This document shows positions 54,236-63,367 of a DNA stretch of 64,000 nt, piece by piece (position 1 is the first letter of the stretch; every line of letters begins with the position of its first letter). Source of the stretch: Desulfovulcanus ferrireducens (lineage in GTDB: Bacteria > Desulfobacterota > Desulfovibrionia > Desulfovibrionales > Desulfonatronovibrionaceae); assembly GCF_018704065.1 (NCBI RefSeq), contig NZ_JAGUQP010000004.1:44989-108988 (forward strand), written 5' to 3'. The position numbers were made by a program, and so were the translations under genes. Below the pieces are notes generated by a model. The model did not search any database. It saw only the letters and a list, made by a program, of their open reading frames with translations, and was not told the DNA's origin.

Positions 54236-57200
54236 TTATACCCCCTTACCTAGGCCGACGATCTGGCAAAGCACCTTAACGCATTGCTTTACCAAGTTTT
54301 TTGGCGATTCATATAGGTTATGTGAATTAAGATGCACTTCTTCAGGTGTCAGATCAGTTACGCCGCAGGTATAAATTTTTGTATATCGAATTTTCCTACT
54401 ACCCATAAAATAGACGCTGACTCCCGCTATAAAGGCTAGCACCAATAATACTGCGATCCCTCCGGCATTCCAGGCTCCCAGAGGCGAATCAATTCCGAAA
54501 AGCGAAGGTGAGATAGGCGCAAGACCCAACCAGGTTTCAATTTCGGCAATTGTTGCCAGAGGCAAGCCGGGGAAAACTCCGAAAAGAATACACAATAGGG
54601 CTAGTATCAGCATGGGAACCAGCATACTCTTAGGAGCTTCGGTCACATTCTCTAACTCCCTGGGTAATTGTCCGAAAAATGCAGAATGCAAAAACTTCAC
54701 AAACGAAGCCAGGGTCAGGACACTGGCTAGCATGGATAGCATGGCCAAGAAAACATAGCCTTTTTCCATGGCTGCCTGATAGATAATCCATTTAGAGGTA
54801 AATCCGTTGAATGGCGGGATGCCGGCAATGGAAAACGCTCCTATTGTAAAGACAGCGAGAGTCACCGGCATTTTCCTGCCGATCCCTCCCAACCTGTCCA
54901 GGCTCTCAATACCAGTCTTTACCATAATGGCACCGGCAACGAGAAAAAGTAGGTTTTTAAACAACATATGGTTGACTAAGTGTAGTAAACCTCCTGCCAC
55001 TCCCAAAGAAGTCCCCAGACTGACTCCTAAGATGATATAACCCATCTGACTCACTGTATGATAGATAAGCAAACGTTTCATTCCACTTTGCAATAGAGCC
55101 AGCGAAGCAGCCATTAAAAGAGTTACGCCGCCTATCCAGGCAACAGCATACATTAACCCCGGCATCTTTCCTGCCAGACCAAACTTGCTTATAAGAGCAA
55201 CACCGCCAAAGACATAGAACAGTTTTGCCATTCCAAAAGGCGCGCTCTTTAAAAGTACAGAAGAAATATAGCCACTGACTGGTGTTGGTGCAGTTACTGG
55301 ATGCATCTGATAGTCGATGCGGAAAGGCAGCATGGCTGCCTTCATTGCAAAGCCGATCAACATCAAGGCCATGCCAAGTGCCACTAGACTTGTCGGCAAT
55401 GCATTTAAGCGCCCGGCCAGTTCACTCATCTCAAAGGTACCGGCATTGGCAGTTAAGACAATCAGTCCTAAGAACATCAGACTGGCGCCAACATAATTGA
55501 AAATAAAGTACTTGAAACCTTCCCGTAATGCCTCTTTGGTTTCTTCATGGATAATCACAAAGTATAGGGTCCAGCTGCTCATGATCTCCCAGAAGACAAA
55601 AAAATTGAAGAGATCATTGCTTACTGCCACACCCAGAAGCCCCCCCATCATCAAGAGAAAAAACATGTAAAAGCGATTTTGGGCATGCCCGTGAGCCATA
55701 TAGCCCTGTGAGTAGAGTAGATTTAAAACGCCAATGAAGGCGATAAGTAAGGCAAAACTCCAGGAAAATACGTCAAGATCAGGAGAAGCGGTAAATACTG
55801 CTATTAAAGTTGCGACCATCGTCACAACTGCCAACCAGCCGCTAGCAACAACCGAACGTCTTCCCAAGACGTAAACAACCAAAGCACCTGCCATTGGAAC
55901 CAACACAACCATGGGCCAAACAATGGAAACATTGGGGATAGCAGCCACAGCCACGTGTCCTTTGGCTACAATTAAATCAGCAACAGGCTTAACCAAGGCC
56001 ATACCTGCTTGCGGATATAAGCCATTGAACACGGCCAAGGCCGACAGTATCACAATTGCAATCAACATGGTGATCGGAGCTTCCTTGAGCGCCGGGCCCT
56101 CATACTTTTCAAAGAAGATAATTCTGACCAACTTCAGATAATAAAAACCGCCAATAATACTGCCAAGAAGGATTAAACCTGCCAATGCCAGTTGGCCTGC
56201 CTGCACACAGGCATAAAGCATTAGGAATTTACTGATAAATCCGTTAAAAGGCGGTAAGCCCATAATGGCCAAGATACCGATACTAAAACAGAGAGCCGTG
56301 ACAGGCATTTCCCGGCCGATGCCTTTAAATTTAGCTATTTCCTGACTCTTCAAACGGAAGATCAATGCTCCCACGGCCAGGAAGAGGAGATTTTTCATGA
56401 TAGCATGGTTCAGGACATGATAAAGAGAACCAATAAGACTCAGGTAGGTACCTATCCCCAAGATAATTACTATCTCTCCCACTTGGGCCATGGTGGAATA
56501 GGCAAGCATTTTTTTAATGTCAGTTTGGCGAAGAGCCATGACCTCGCCGAACAGGAGGGTCAGGACTCCAAGCATGGACACAATAAATCCGATACTGGAA
56601 AGCTGATGGATAGTTCCTAATCCAGCCAGTAAACTTACTCCAAAGACAACAAAGAGAATACGAGCAAGACCGTAAATACCCGCTTTGGTTAAAATCCCTG
56701 ACATCGGTGCTGAAATGGATGAGGGCGCTACAGGATGAGCATCAGGCAGCCAGCTATGCATCGGCACCAGGCCAGCCTTGACGCCAAAGCCGACGATAAA
56801 CATTATCAGCACGGCCAACATGAGACTCGGAGACAACAACTGCAAGTTTGCCGAAATTGTTGCCATGTCGAAACTTCCGAGCTTTATCTGCAGAGTTAAA
56901 ATCGCAAAATGCATTACATAGGCCCCGGAAGTACACATGATAAAATATTTAAACCCGGCACGCAGGGCTTTTGGCGTCTGCTCATGAACAACCAGGAGAT
57001 AAGAAGCCCAGGTCATCAACTCCCAGAAGACGTATAAGTTCCCCAGTTCTTTGCTGGTGGTCAGGCCCAGCAAGGTGCCCAGCATTAAGAGCAAAAAGAA
57101 AAAGTAACGATTTGTATGGGGCTTGCCCTTTAAATAGCCGACCGAATAAAGAGTGACCAAAAAACAGGCCCCGGCCATAATCAGAGCAAAGAGTTTTGAC

Positions 57201-58057
57201 AGGCTGTCAAAATCGCCACCTTGCCAGGTCAGGAATACTGTTATGCCGGCGATGGTAACCGCCAGGGCATTGCGCAAGCCTGTCGAAAAACGTCCGACAA
57301 GATAAACTACGAACGCGCCAACGTAAGGAAGGAGAACCAAAGTGGACCAGGGTGATTCAAAGGCAGGCAAATGCGCATCTGCGGCTCCTGACAACAGGGC
57401 AGCAGCACGTTCCGCACTGTGAATGAAAGGTTCTGGGAACAACCCCATAAAAGCGGTCAGGCCGCTTAAGCACCATAAAACGGCCATCGCGGCCGGAGAT
57501 GCTTCCCTGACCTTTTCAGCCTCAAGCCCTTCCTGGTCCGGCTTCTCAAAACAAAGCTTTTGGAACACAAGAAGGAAATAGACCGCCTCAATAATGCTGC
57601 CTAAGGAGGCGAGGGCGGCGAAAACCAAATGTTCGCTCTGAATAGCTGAATAAATAATCAGAAATTTGCTGATAGAACCCTTAAATGGCGAGATACCCAT
57701 TACTGCGAACAGCCCGAAAGCAAACATGGTCGCTGTAACGGGCATACTCCTGCCTATGCCTTTGAGCTTCTCAGTACTACGAGTTCCAGTTCGGGCAATA
57801 AATGTTGCCGCTGCAAAAAAGAGAAGTCCCCGCATTACAACCTGATATTCCAAATGCAGCATCGCCCCTGCGACACCCTCATAAGTACCTATACCAAGCC
57901 CCAGCAAAACATATCCGGCCTCAGCGATACTGGACAAAACCAGCAGCCTGGTCAGATTTTTTATTTCCTTCAGCGCAAATAGTTCTCCTGCAAGCAGAAC
58001 CATTACACCAAACAAAGCCATCAAGGACGAGCCATTAAGCAGAAAACCAGAGTCCAT
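54236..58057 (-). CDS. cooM: Hydrogenase membrane subunit CooM (fused antiporter-like modules)
   Basis: 1273 residues, about 35 membrane spans. The NuoL/M/N-type core GIGRxMPVT...PPFNGFxSK appears three times, near residues 100, 575 and 1057, so the protein is a half module followed by two whole modules in one chain. The conserved lysine and glutamate-bearing helices are present in the whole modules. It pumps ions using the CO-to-H2 free energy. First gene of the operon, GGAGGTGG before ATG; the CooA site lies 350 bases upstream. Confidence 0.93.
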   Translation of the reverse strand: MDSGFLLNGSSLMALFGVMVLLAGELFALKEIKNLTRLLVLSSIAEAGYVLLGLGIGTYEGVAGAMLHLEYQVVMRGLLFFAAATFIARTGTRSTEKLKGIGRSMPVTATMFAFGLFAVMGISPFKGSISKFLIIYSAIQSEHLVFAALASLGSIIEAVYFLLVFQKLCFEKPDQEGLEAEKVREASPAAMAVLWCLSGLTAFMGLFPEPFIHSAERAAALLSGAADAHLPAFESPWSTLVLLPYVGAFVVYLVGRFSTGLRNALAVTIAGITVFLTWQGGDFDSLSKLFALIMAGACFLVTLYSVGYLKGKPHTNRYFFFLLLMLGTLLGLTTSKELGNLYVFWELMTWASYLLVVHEQTPKALRAGFKYFIMCTSGAYVMHFAILTLQIKLGSFDMATISANLQLLSPSLMLAVLIMFIVGFGVKAGLVPMHSWLPDAHPVAPSSISAPMSGILTKAGIYGLARILFVVFGVSLLAGLGTIHQLSSIGFIVSMLGVLTLLFGEVMALRQTDIKKMLAYSTMAQVGEIVIILGIGTYLSLIGSLYHVLNHAIMKNLLFLAVGALIFRLKSQEIAKFKGIGREMPVTALCFSIGILAIMGLPPFNGFISKFLMLYACVQAGQLALAGLILLGSIIGGFYYLKLVRIIFFEKYEGPALKEAPITMLIAIVILSALAVFNGLYPQAGMALVKPVADLIVAKGHVAVAAIPNVSIVWPMVVLVPMAGALVVYVLGRRSVVASGWLAVVTMVATLIAVFTASPDLDVFSWSFALLIAFIGVLNLLYSQGYMAHGHAQNRFYMFFLLMMGGLLGVAVSNDLFNFFVFWEIMSSWTLYFVIIHEETKEALREGFKYFIFNYVGASLMFLGLIVLTANAGTFEMSELAGRLNALPTSLVALGMALMLIGFAMKAAMLPFRIDYQMHPVTAPTPVSGYISSVLLKSAPFGMAKLFYVFGGVALISKFGLAGKMPGLMYAVAWIGGVTLLMAASLALLQSGMKRLLIYHTVSQMGYIILGVSLGTSLGVAGGLLHLVNHMLFKNLLFLVAGAIMVKTGIESLDRLGGIGRKMPVTLAVFTIGAFSIAGIPPFNGFTSKWIIYQAAMEKGYVFLAMLSMLASVLTLASFVKFLHSAFFGQLPRELENVTEAPKSMLVPMLILALLCILFGVFPGLPLATIAEIETWLGLAPISPSLFGIDSPLGAWNAGGIAVLLVLAFIAGVSVYFMGSRKIRYTKIYTCGVTDLTPEEVHLNSHNLYESPKNLVKQCVKVLCQIVGLGKGV

Positions 58058-58373
58058 TTTTCCCCACCTCCATCAACCGGATATAACTTTACATTGCCTA
58101 CACACCTTTAAGTATATCTTCGACTATTTTTCCCGGGGTATCTTACATCTTGCTTGATCGGATAAATCCCGGAGCATTGGCGAACTGAACCATACAAATC
58201 AAGATTTGAGGGCCATGGGCCTTCAACCCGGAGCAAGACTGATCACACTTTTTTTTAAAAACCGAGCCTACAAAATAACATAACATAAAATATTTGCATA
58301 CGCTCTTGACGATTTGCCGAAGAGAACAATATTCGGGATTTAACTAACCTGCCAACACATAAAACATTTTATG

Positions 58374-58424
58374 ATTAACTTTATTAGAGAAGGGTAGGAA
58401 AAAATTCTGTCAGGTAGCCGACAG
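58374..58424 (-). promoter_or_regulatory. CooA-binding site and coo operon promoter
   Basis: TGTCAGGTAGCCGACA at 58408-58423, exact match to the CooA consensus TGTCR-N6-YGACA, extended to CTGTC...GACAG at 58407-58424 and flanked by AAAA/TTTT. On the minus strand TAATAA at 58386-58381 could be the -10 box; that would put the site centre near -41, the class II position known for CooA promoters. The leader to the cooM start would be about 315 bases. Confidence 0.82.
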
Positions 58425-58527
58425 TTTTCTAAAAAAATTAATTTAGCGATTTTTTTTGAGATATTTAGTTGTAATTTATAGCGAACAAAAGACAAGTTTC
58501 GCCTGAGGGTAGATAGTTAGGACCTGT

Positions 58528-58640
58528 TTTTTTGCTTTGGCTGGTTGAGTTCGTCCCTCCGTTTACGACCAAATTTATGGATGACAGGTGGGATATGGTT
58601 GTGCATATGGGCCATGTTCTCTGGGGCTAAAGTTCTTTTT
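58528..58640 (+). pseudogene. Broken CarS-like fragment
   Basis: The plus strand reads FLLWLVEFVPPFTTKFMDDR then WDMVVHMGHVLWG before TAA at 58635, clearly parallel to the start of the fusion protein at 45200 (FLLWLINFAPPF..., DRWNTPVDMGKVFWD). DNA identity is also high (TTTGCTTTGGCTG, GACAGGTGG, ATGGG). No membrane or phosphoesterase part follows. A 95-codon frame after it (to 58832) has no recognised content. The rest of the gap 58058-58985 holds only the CooA site. Confidence 0.7.
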
Positions 58641-58985
58641 TGGGAAAGAAAAGAACAGCCCAGTGGCTCTTTAGAGAAAGAGGGCGAAAGTTGCGGGACA
58701 GATTTGAGAAGAATATGCCTTGCAAAAATTAGTATGGAACGACAAAAATTTTTGACACCAGAGATTGGGATTGTATTCTCAATCAGAGAGGACAGGCTTT
58801 TGTTGATAACTCCGACCTTGTTTTCTTCCTGAGAATTTAGAGAAAGCTTGCAAGCTATGGAAAGACCTGCTTTTGTGCAGGACAACTAGAGAAATGCCCG
58901 GTAAATGTTTAGCATAATCAAACTGGACAGCCTGTTTCAAATAGGCCGTGGTATTTCTTTAGCGGAGAAACTCCTGCAGAGATGT

Positions 58986-59651
58986 CTAGGATACAGAAGC
59001 TATCTCCTGCAACCTTTCTAAATCCTTGATCAGAATAGTCCCACGGTTTAGTCTTTCTATAACGCCCGACTTCCGCAGATCATTTAATAAAACCGAAACT
59101 GTTTGACGGGTAGCTCCCACCACCAGAGCAATTTCTTCCGTAGTTAAGCCAAGATCCAGTTTTATTCCCTGCTCTACCGGTATTCCTGTGTCTTTTGCAG
59201 CCTGGACTAAAAAGTCCACCAGCCTTAAGTTTGTGTCTTTAAAAACCAAACCATTAATTGTGGTAATTGAATTTTTCAGCAAGTCTCCCAACACTTTGAC
59301 CATAGTCAGAGCAAAAGCAGGAAACTCGGTAATACTCTTTTGAAAGTTACGGACATCCGTAACCAATATGGTTGTATCTTCCATAGCCTGTGTATAGGCT
59401 CTAGTATGTGTAGAATAGATATCTCCAGCCTCTAAAATGGCCAGGGTAAACTCCTTGTCCTCATAAGCCAGATAAACTCTAACTCTCCCAGACTTTACCA
59501 AAAATACCAGATTTTCTTTATCCTCCGGTGAGTAGAGGATTTCCTTTTTAGCCACCCGGCGTTCCCGAAATTTTTTCAAAAAGTCAGCAGACTCTGACGA
59601 ACTCAGAGATTCCAACAAGTTGATGTCTGTTAGCCTCATCCTGGTTGGCAA
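58986..59651 (-). CDS. cooA: CO-sensing transcription regulator CooA (CRP/FNR family)
   Basis: 221 residues. Start is TTG at 59651 with AAGGAG nine bases before it, giving an N-terminus MPTRMRLTD with Pro2. The heme-binding region is EAGDIYSTHTRAYTQAMEDT: His82 corresponds to the proximal ligand His77 of R. rubrum CooA, while the Cys75 position is Ser80. C-helix KVLGDLLKNSITTINGLVF and the helix-turn-helix TTEEIALVVGATRQTVSVLL are typical. CO binding activates it at the site in front of cooM. It resembles the Carboxydothermus CooA group more than the R. rubrum one. Confidence 0.92.
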   Translation of the reverse strand: MPTRMRLTDINLLESLSSSESADFLKKFRERRVAKKEILYSPEDKENLVFLVKSGRVRVYLAYEDKEFTLAILEAGDIYSTHTRAYTQAMEDTTILVTDVRNFQKSITEFPAFALTMVKVLGDLLKNSITTINGLVFKDTNLRLVDFLVQAAKDTGIPVEQGIKLDLGLTTEEIALVVGATRQTVSVLLNDLRKSGVIERLNRGTILIKDLERLQEIASVS

Positions 59652-59721
59652 AATCCTTTCTCCTTAGTTTATTGGGATTCCACGCCCATTTTTATTGTAA
59701 GGCTGCCAAGGAGGAGGGAGG

Positions 59722-60105
59722 TCATGACGATAAGGCTCCGGTATTATCCGTTTCTCCTTTATACACCGCGCCCGAACTAGGCCCTTCCTGGACAATGACC
59801 TTAGCAAGATTTGGAAGTTCAGGTATCAGCCTTTGCCACAACCATTTGGCTATGACCTCGCATGTTGGATTTTCAAGCCCAGGTATTTCATTCAGATAGT
59901 GATGATCCAATTGCTCAATAACGGGTTTGCATATTTTTTTCAGGTCACCGAAGTCGATAACCCACCCGCGGTGCTCATCAACTGGTCCGGAAACATGGAC
60001 CTCCACTCTAAATGTATGCCCGTGCAGACGACTGCACTTATGCCCTTCAGGCACGTTAGGCAATCTATGAGCTGCATCAAAGGTAAATGTGACGAATATT
60101 TCCAT
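59722..60105 (-). CDS. queD: 6-carboxytetrahydropterin synthase QueD
   Basis: 127 residues. Zinc His residues lie in AAHRL and LHGHTFRVEV, with catalytic Cys in HKCSRLHGH, DFGDLK, and the LDHHYLN and PTCEVIAKWLW stretches; the C-terminal Glu is in VQEGPSSGA. It turns dihydroneopterin triphosphate into carboxytetrahydropterin, the queuosine precursor. The ATG has no strong Shine-Dalgarno. Third gene of the queC-queE-queD group. Confidence 0.93.
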   Translation of the reverse strand: MEIFVTFTFDAAHRLPNVPEGHKCSRLHGHTFRVEVHVSGPVDEHRGWVIDFGDLKKICKPVIEQLDHHYLNEIPGLENPTCEVIAKWLWQRLIPELPNLAKVIVQEGPSSGAVYKGETDNTGALSS

Positions 60106-60197
60106 CTATGTGCTATGTCTAGAGTTTTATATGTTAGTGTTATGCTTTAAGCCTTGACTCAGCCAAGGCCGCCTAAACTTTAAAACTTAAAAGTATT

Positions 60198-60836
60198 TCA
60201 GGGTATTCCAAGAAATTTATGTGTTTGTAAACTGAGTTTCCACTGGGGATGTTCCAAGCAATACTTTATTGCCAGCCTGGTGTTTTGTTCAAGATCTTCC
60301 CCATCCAGAGGTTGAAGATAAAAATGTTTAAAGTCCCACTCTTCAACATCTTGCGGAAGCAGGCCTTGCTGGGGGAAAACAAGTTTGAGTTCGTCGCCCT
60401 TTCTCACGACTACCCGAGAGCTAGCCTTGGGACTCACGCAGACCCAATCAAGGTTTTCAGGCAAAGGCAGTGTTCCATTGGTCTCAATGGCAACTTCAAA
60501 GCCCTTCCTGTGCAAGCACTCAATAAGCACCTCATCTAATTGCAGACAAGGTTCTCCTCCTGTGCAGACCACAAATGGTTTAGCCTTTGCGCTAGCAGAC
60601 GGCCATTTTGAGCTAATTACACCCGCCAATTCGTGTGCGGTATCAAATTTCCCTCCACCAGGACCAGTTGTTCCGACAAAATCAGTATCACAAAATTTAC
60701 AAACAGCGTTTTCTCGGTCCTGTTCATGGCCCGTCCACAAATTACATCCTGCAAAACGGCAAAACACTGCGGGACGACCAGTATAATATCCTTCACCCTG
60801 AAGGGTGTAAAATATTTCTTTGACCCAATATGGCAT
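60198..60836 (-). CDS. queE: 7-carboxy-7-deazaguanine synthase QueE
   Basis: 212 residues from ATG 60836, which sits one base after the queC stop; a longer frame starts inside queC and adds residues not typical of the family. The radical-SAM Cys set is the spaced QueE form CRFAGCNLWTGHEQDRENAV-CKFC, followed by the GGEPCLQ substrate motif. Converts carboxytetrahydropterin to CDG using one [4Fe-4S] cluster and Mg. Confidence 0.92.
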   Translation of the reverse strand: MPYWVKEIFYTLQGEGYYTGRPAVFCRFAGCNLWTGHEQDRENAVCKFCDTDFVGTTGPGGGKFDTAHELAGVISSKWPSASAKAKPFVVCTGGEPCLQLDEVLIECLHRKGFEVAIETNGTLPLPENLDWVCVSPKASSRVVVRKGDELKLVFPQQGLLPQDVEEWDFKHFYLQPLDGEDLEQNTRLAIKYCLEHPQWKLSLQTHKFLGIP

Positions 60837-60837
60837 C

Positions 60838-61527
60838 TTATTTTTTGAGGCTATATAAAGTCGGGTCAGGAACTCCTGCCTCGGCAAACCCTTTCTTCCT
60901 TAGATAACAACTGTCACATCGACCACAAGCAAGACCGTGCTCATCAGGATCATAACAGGAGTGGGTTAACGAGTAATCAACCCCGAGTTCCAATCCTTTT
61001 TTAATTATTTCGGCCTTGGTCAATTTAACAAGAGGAGTGTGGATCTGAAACTTGAATTTCCCTGTAACAGTCTCTTTTGTAGCCAAATTGGCCATCTTCT
61101 CAAAGGCTTCGATAAATTCTGGTCTGCAGTCTGGATATCCTGAATAATCAACAGCGTTTACACCAATAAAAATATCAGCGGCACCTAGCACCTCTGCCCA
61201 GCCAAGTGCAAAAGAAAGAAATATCGTATTCCTGGCCGGAACATAGGTAATGGGGATCTCCGTTGTCTGCTCGGGATTCAGATCCTTGGGCACATCAATA
61301 TCATCGGTTAGGGCAGACCCACCAATCTTATTCAATGGGACCTCCAGCACCAAATGCTGTTTAACCCCCATGCTTTCCGCTACTCTTTTTGCTGCCTTGA
61401 TTTCCACATCATGCCGTTGGTGATAGTAAAAACTCAAGGCATACAGCTCATACCCTTGTGATTTTGCAATGGCCAGGCATGTTGTTGAATCAAGTCCTCC
61501 GGAGAAAAGAACAACTGCTTTTTTCAT
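60838..61527 (-). CDS. queC: 7-cyano-7-deazaguanine synthase QueC
   Basis: 229 residues from ATG 61527 (AGGA eight bases upstream; a GTG six bases earlier is also open). PP-loop ATPase motif [13 protein letters not shown] near residue 8; the zinc cysteines are in [23 protein letters not shown]. It converts CDG with ATP and ammonia to preQ0. First gene of the queuosine set, 138 bases after bzaF. Confidence 0.93.
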   Translation of the reverse strand: MKKAVVLFSGGLDSTTCLAIAKSQGYELYALSFYYHQRHDVEIKAAKRVAESMGVKQHLVLEVPLNKIGGSALTDDIDVPKDLNPEQTTEIPITYVPARNTIFLSFALGWAEVLGAADIFIGVNAVDYSGYPDCRPEFIEAFEKMANLATKETVTGKFKFQIHTPLVKLTKAEIIKKGLELGVDYSLTHSCYDPDEHGLACGRCDSCYLRKKGFAEAGVPDPTLYSLKK

Positions 61528-61665
61528 TGACACTATCCTATATAAACCATTTTATTTTTTAAAAGCTTACAATCAACATATTCAACTATATTGATATTCC
61601 AGTGGTTTTCAAGTCTATTATCACCGCTTGCCCGAATTTTACTCTCATTTGAAGCCCCTCGGACA

Positions 61666-62982
61666 TCATGCCTTTGGGCTTTTCTCAAGCACCTCTTTAA
61701 AAATTTTCGCTGAGGCCTTGTTGGCACAGAAATCTCCGCACATGGTGCAAACTTTGGAATCACAGGAAGGAGAACGATCGTCTCTAATCTTCTTCGCATC
61801 TTCTGGAAAGAGGGCATTTCTGAACTGTCCTTCCCAGTCCGAGTCACGCCGCGCTTTGCTCATGGCAATATCTTGCTGACGTGTCTTTTCGGGATCTTTT
61901 CCCAAATCACCTATGTGGGCAGCCACACGTGCCACCTTGACCCCCTCAATTACATCCTGTTCATTAGGGAGAGCCAAATGTTCGGCAGGCGTAATGTAAC
62001 AGATCAAATCTGCACCGAATCGAGCAGACTGCGCCGCACCAATGGCTGCTACCACGTGATCGTAGCCGGCACCGACATCGGTTGGTAGAGGTCCGAGCAT
62101 GTAGTAAGGGGCATAATTGCTCATGCGTTTCTGCAAAATGATATTGGCTTCAATCTCGTCCATGGGCACATGGCCGGGGCCCTCCACCATCATCTGACAT
62201 CCCATGCGCAACCCTTCTTCAGCCAGTTCGCAATTGATCAAGAGCTCCTGGATCATGGCCCGGTCAAATGAATCGCCAATAGAACCGGCGCGAAGTCCAT
62301 TACCCAGAGAGAGTACCACGTCATATTTCTTAAGAATTCCCACCACGCGATCAAAGTTTTCATAGAGGGGATTTTCTTTCTTGTTTGCTTTCATCCACGC
62401 CACCATGGAGGCGCCGCCCTTGCTCACCAATCCGCCATACCGGTATCCTTGTTTTTCCAGTCGTTCAAGCGTATAAAGATTAATACCACAGTGGATTGCC
62501 ATGAAACTTATGCCGTCCTCGCATTGGCGTTCGATAAGGTCGAAAAGCATCTCCTCGTCCAACCGGTTTGGATCACCGTATTTAGCTGTCGCTTCACAAA
62601 ATGCCTGATAAAGAGGGACATTTCCGACAGGAATGTCCACGGCTGCAAGTATTTCTCTACGTATTTTATCCAAATCCCCGCCTACTGAGAGTTCCATCAA
62701 GGTATCCGCCCCTGCTTCTTGAGCCGCAATGGCTTTGCGCACTTCTGCGTCGATATCTACGATATCCGTAGAGGTACCAATGGAGGCATTGATTTTGGTT
62801 GAGAGCCCCATGCCAATTCCAACAATCTTAGACTTTCTGTTCTTGTTCAGCGGCACAACGATCTGGCCTCTGGCTATACGTTCACGGACCAAATCAACGG
62901 ACAGGCCTTCTGTTGCTGCAATAGTTTCCATAACCTGCGTGACTGTTCCCTCTTTTGCATATTCTACCTGAGTACGTTCCAT
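61666..62982 (-). CDS. bzaF: ThiC-family radical SAM enzyme, probable 5-hydroxybenzimidazole synthase BzaF
   Basis: 438 residues from ATG 62982 (AGGAGGGA upstream; the longer frame begins in the leader). C-terminal cluster motif CTMCGDFC (CX2CX4C) and the ThiC-fold barrel are clear, so ThiC is the alternative. Points for BzaF: SLGNGLRAGSI where ThiC usually has SLGDGLRPG, PLPTDVGAGYDHVVAAIGAA where ThiC has VTDIAPGYDHITSAIGGA, ITPAEHLALP, and above all a cobalamin riboswitch, not a TPP one, directly upstream. BzaF turns aminoimidazole ribotide into 5-hydroxybenzimidazole, the base for the B12 lower ligand in anaerobes. Confidence 0.78.
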   Translation of the reverse strand: MERTQVEYAKEGTVTQVMETIAATEGLSVDLVRERIARGQIVVPLNKNRKSKIVGIGMGLSTKINASIGTSTDIVDIDAEVRKAIAAQEAGADTLMELSVGGDLDKIRREILAAVDIPVGNVPLYQAFCEATAKYGDPNRLDEEMLFDLIERQCEDGISFMAIHCGINLYTLERLEKQGYRYGGLVSKGGASMVAWMKANKKENPLYENFDRVVGILKKYDVVLSLGNGLRAGSIGDSFDRAMIQELLINCELAEEGLRMGCQMMVEGPGHVPMDEIEANIILQKRMSNYAPYYMLGPLPTDVGAGYDHVVAAIGAAQSARFGADLICYITPAEHLALPNEQDVIEGVKVARVAAHIGDLGKDPEKTRQQDIAMSKARRDSDWEGQFRNALFPEDAKKIRDDRSPSCDSKVCTMCGDFCANKASAKIFKEVLEKSPKA

Positions 62983-63022
62983 GGCTATATTATCCCTCCT
63001 ACTTAAAAGCATGCAATAAAAT

Positions 63023-63062
63023 GAAAAAATCCCCAAGCCGATATTGATCAGCTTGGGGATTT
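63023..63062 (-). terminator. Terminator of the cobalamin riboswitch expression platform
   Basis: Perfect 10-bp arms ATCCCCAAGC/GCTTGGGGAT, 12-base loop, then TTTTTTC on the minus strand. It lies between the riboswitch and the gene start, so B12 binding should stop transcription here. Confidence 0.85.
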
Positions 63063-63088
63063 ACCATCTCCACCAAGTTTCTTAGAAC

Positions 63089-63267
63089 CATTCGGCAGGT
63101 CTTCTGACTCGTGGATCAACCTACTCCCCGCGCCTTCCCGCGCCATTTCGTAATCATTTTTACATGGCGCAGTGGCTAATTGCGGGTTTTGTCCCCACTC
63201 ACAGCGGCGGGTCCGTGCCGGAATTTCACCGGCTTCCCTATTAAGCCCTTTCCATGGGCACCGAATG
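63089..63267 (-). promoter_or_regulatory. Cobalamin (B12) riboswitch upstream of bzaF
   Basis: On the minus strand, from 63267: CATTCGG (P1) and GGTGCC, then GGGAAGCCGGTGAAATTCC and GGCACGGACCCGCCGCTGT, GCCACTG, GGGAAGGCGCGGGGAGTAGG, and the B12-box region GAGTCAGAAGACCTGCC, closed by CCGAATG pairing P1 (63089-63095). All are landmarks of the cobalamin aptamer, not of TPP. It controls the next gene through the terminator at 63023. Confidence 0.95.
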
Positions 63268-63367
63268 TCTTTATTTATAATTTAGGGAAAAATACTGTGC
63301 GCTACAACAAGTTGTCAAGGCGATTTTGGCCTATACGTTATTATATTATGACCGCGTTTGCCTTATA

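Noticed and set aside
61533..61847. Minus-strand ORF of 104 codons over the 3' end of bzaF
   Set aside because: It lies in another frame of bzaF on the same strand and its composition looks like an out-of-frame shadow.
63089..63267. TPP riboswitch in front of the ThiC-family gene
   Set aside because: The conserved blocks, including the B12-box region and GCCACTG, are those of the cobalamin aptamer; no TPP core is seen.
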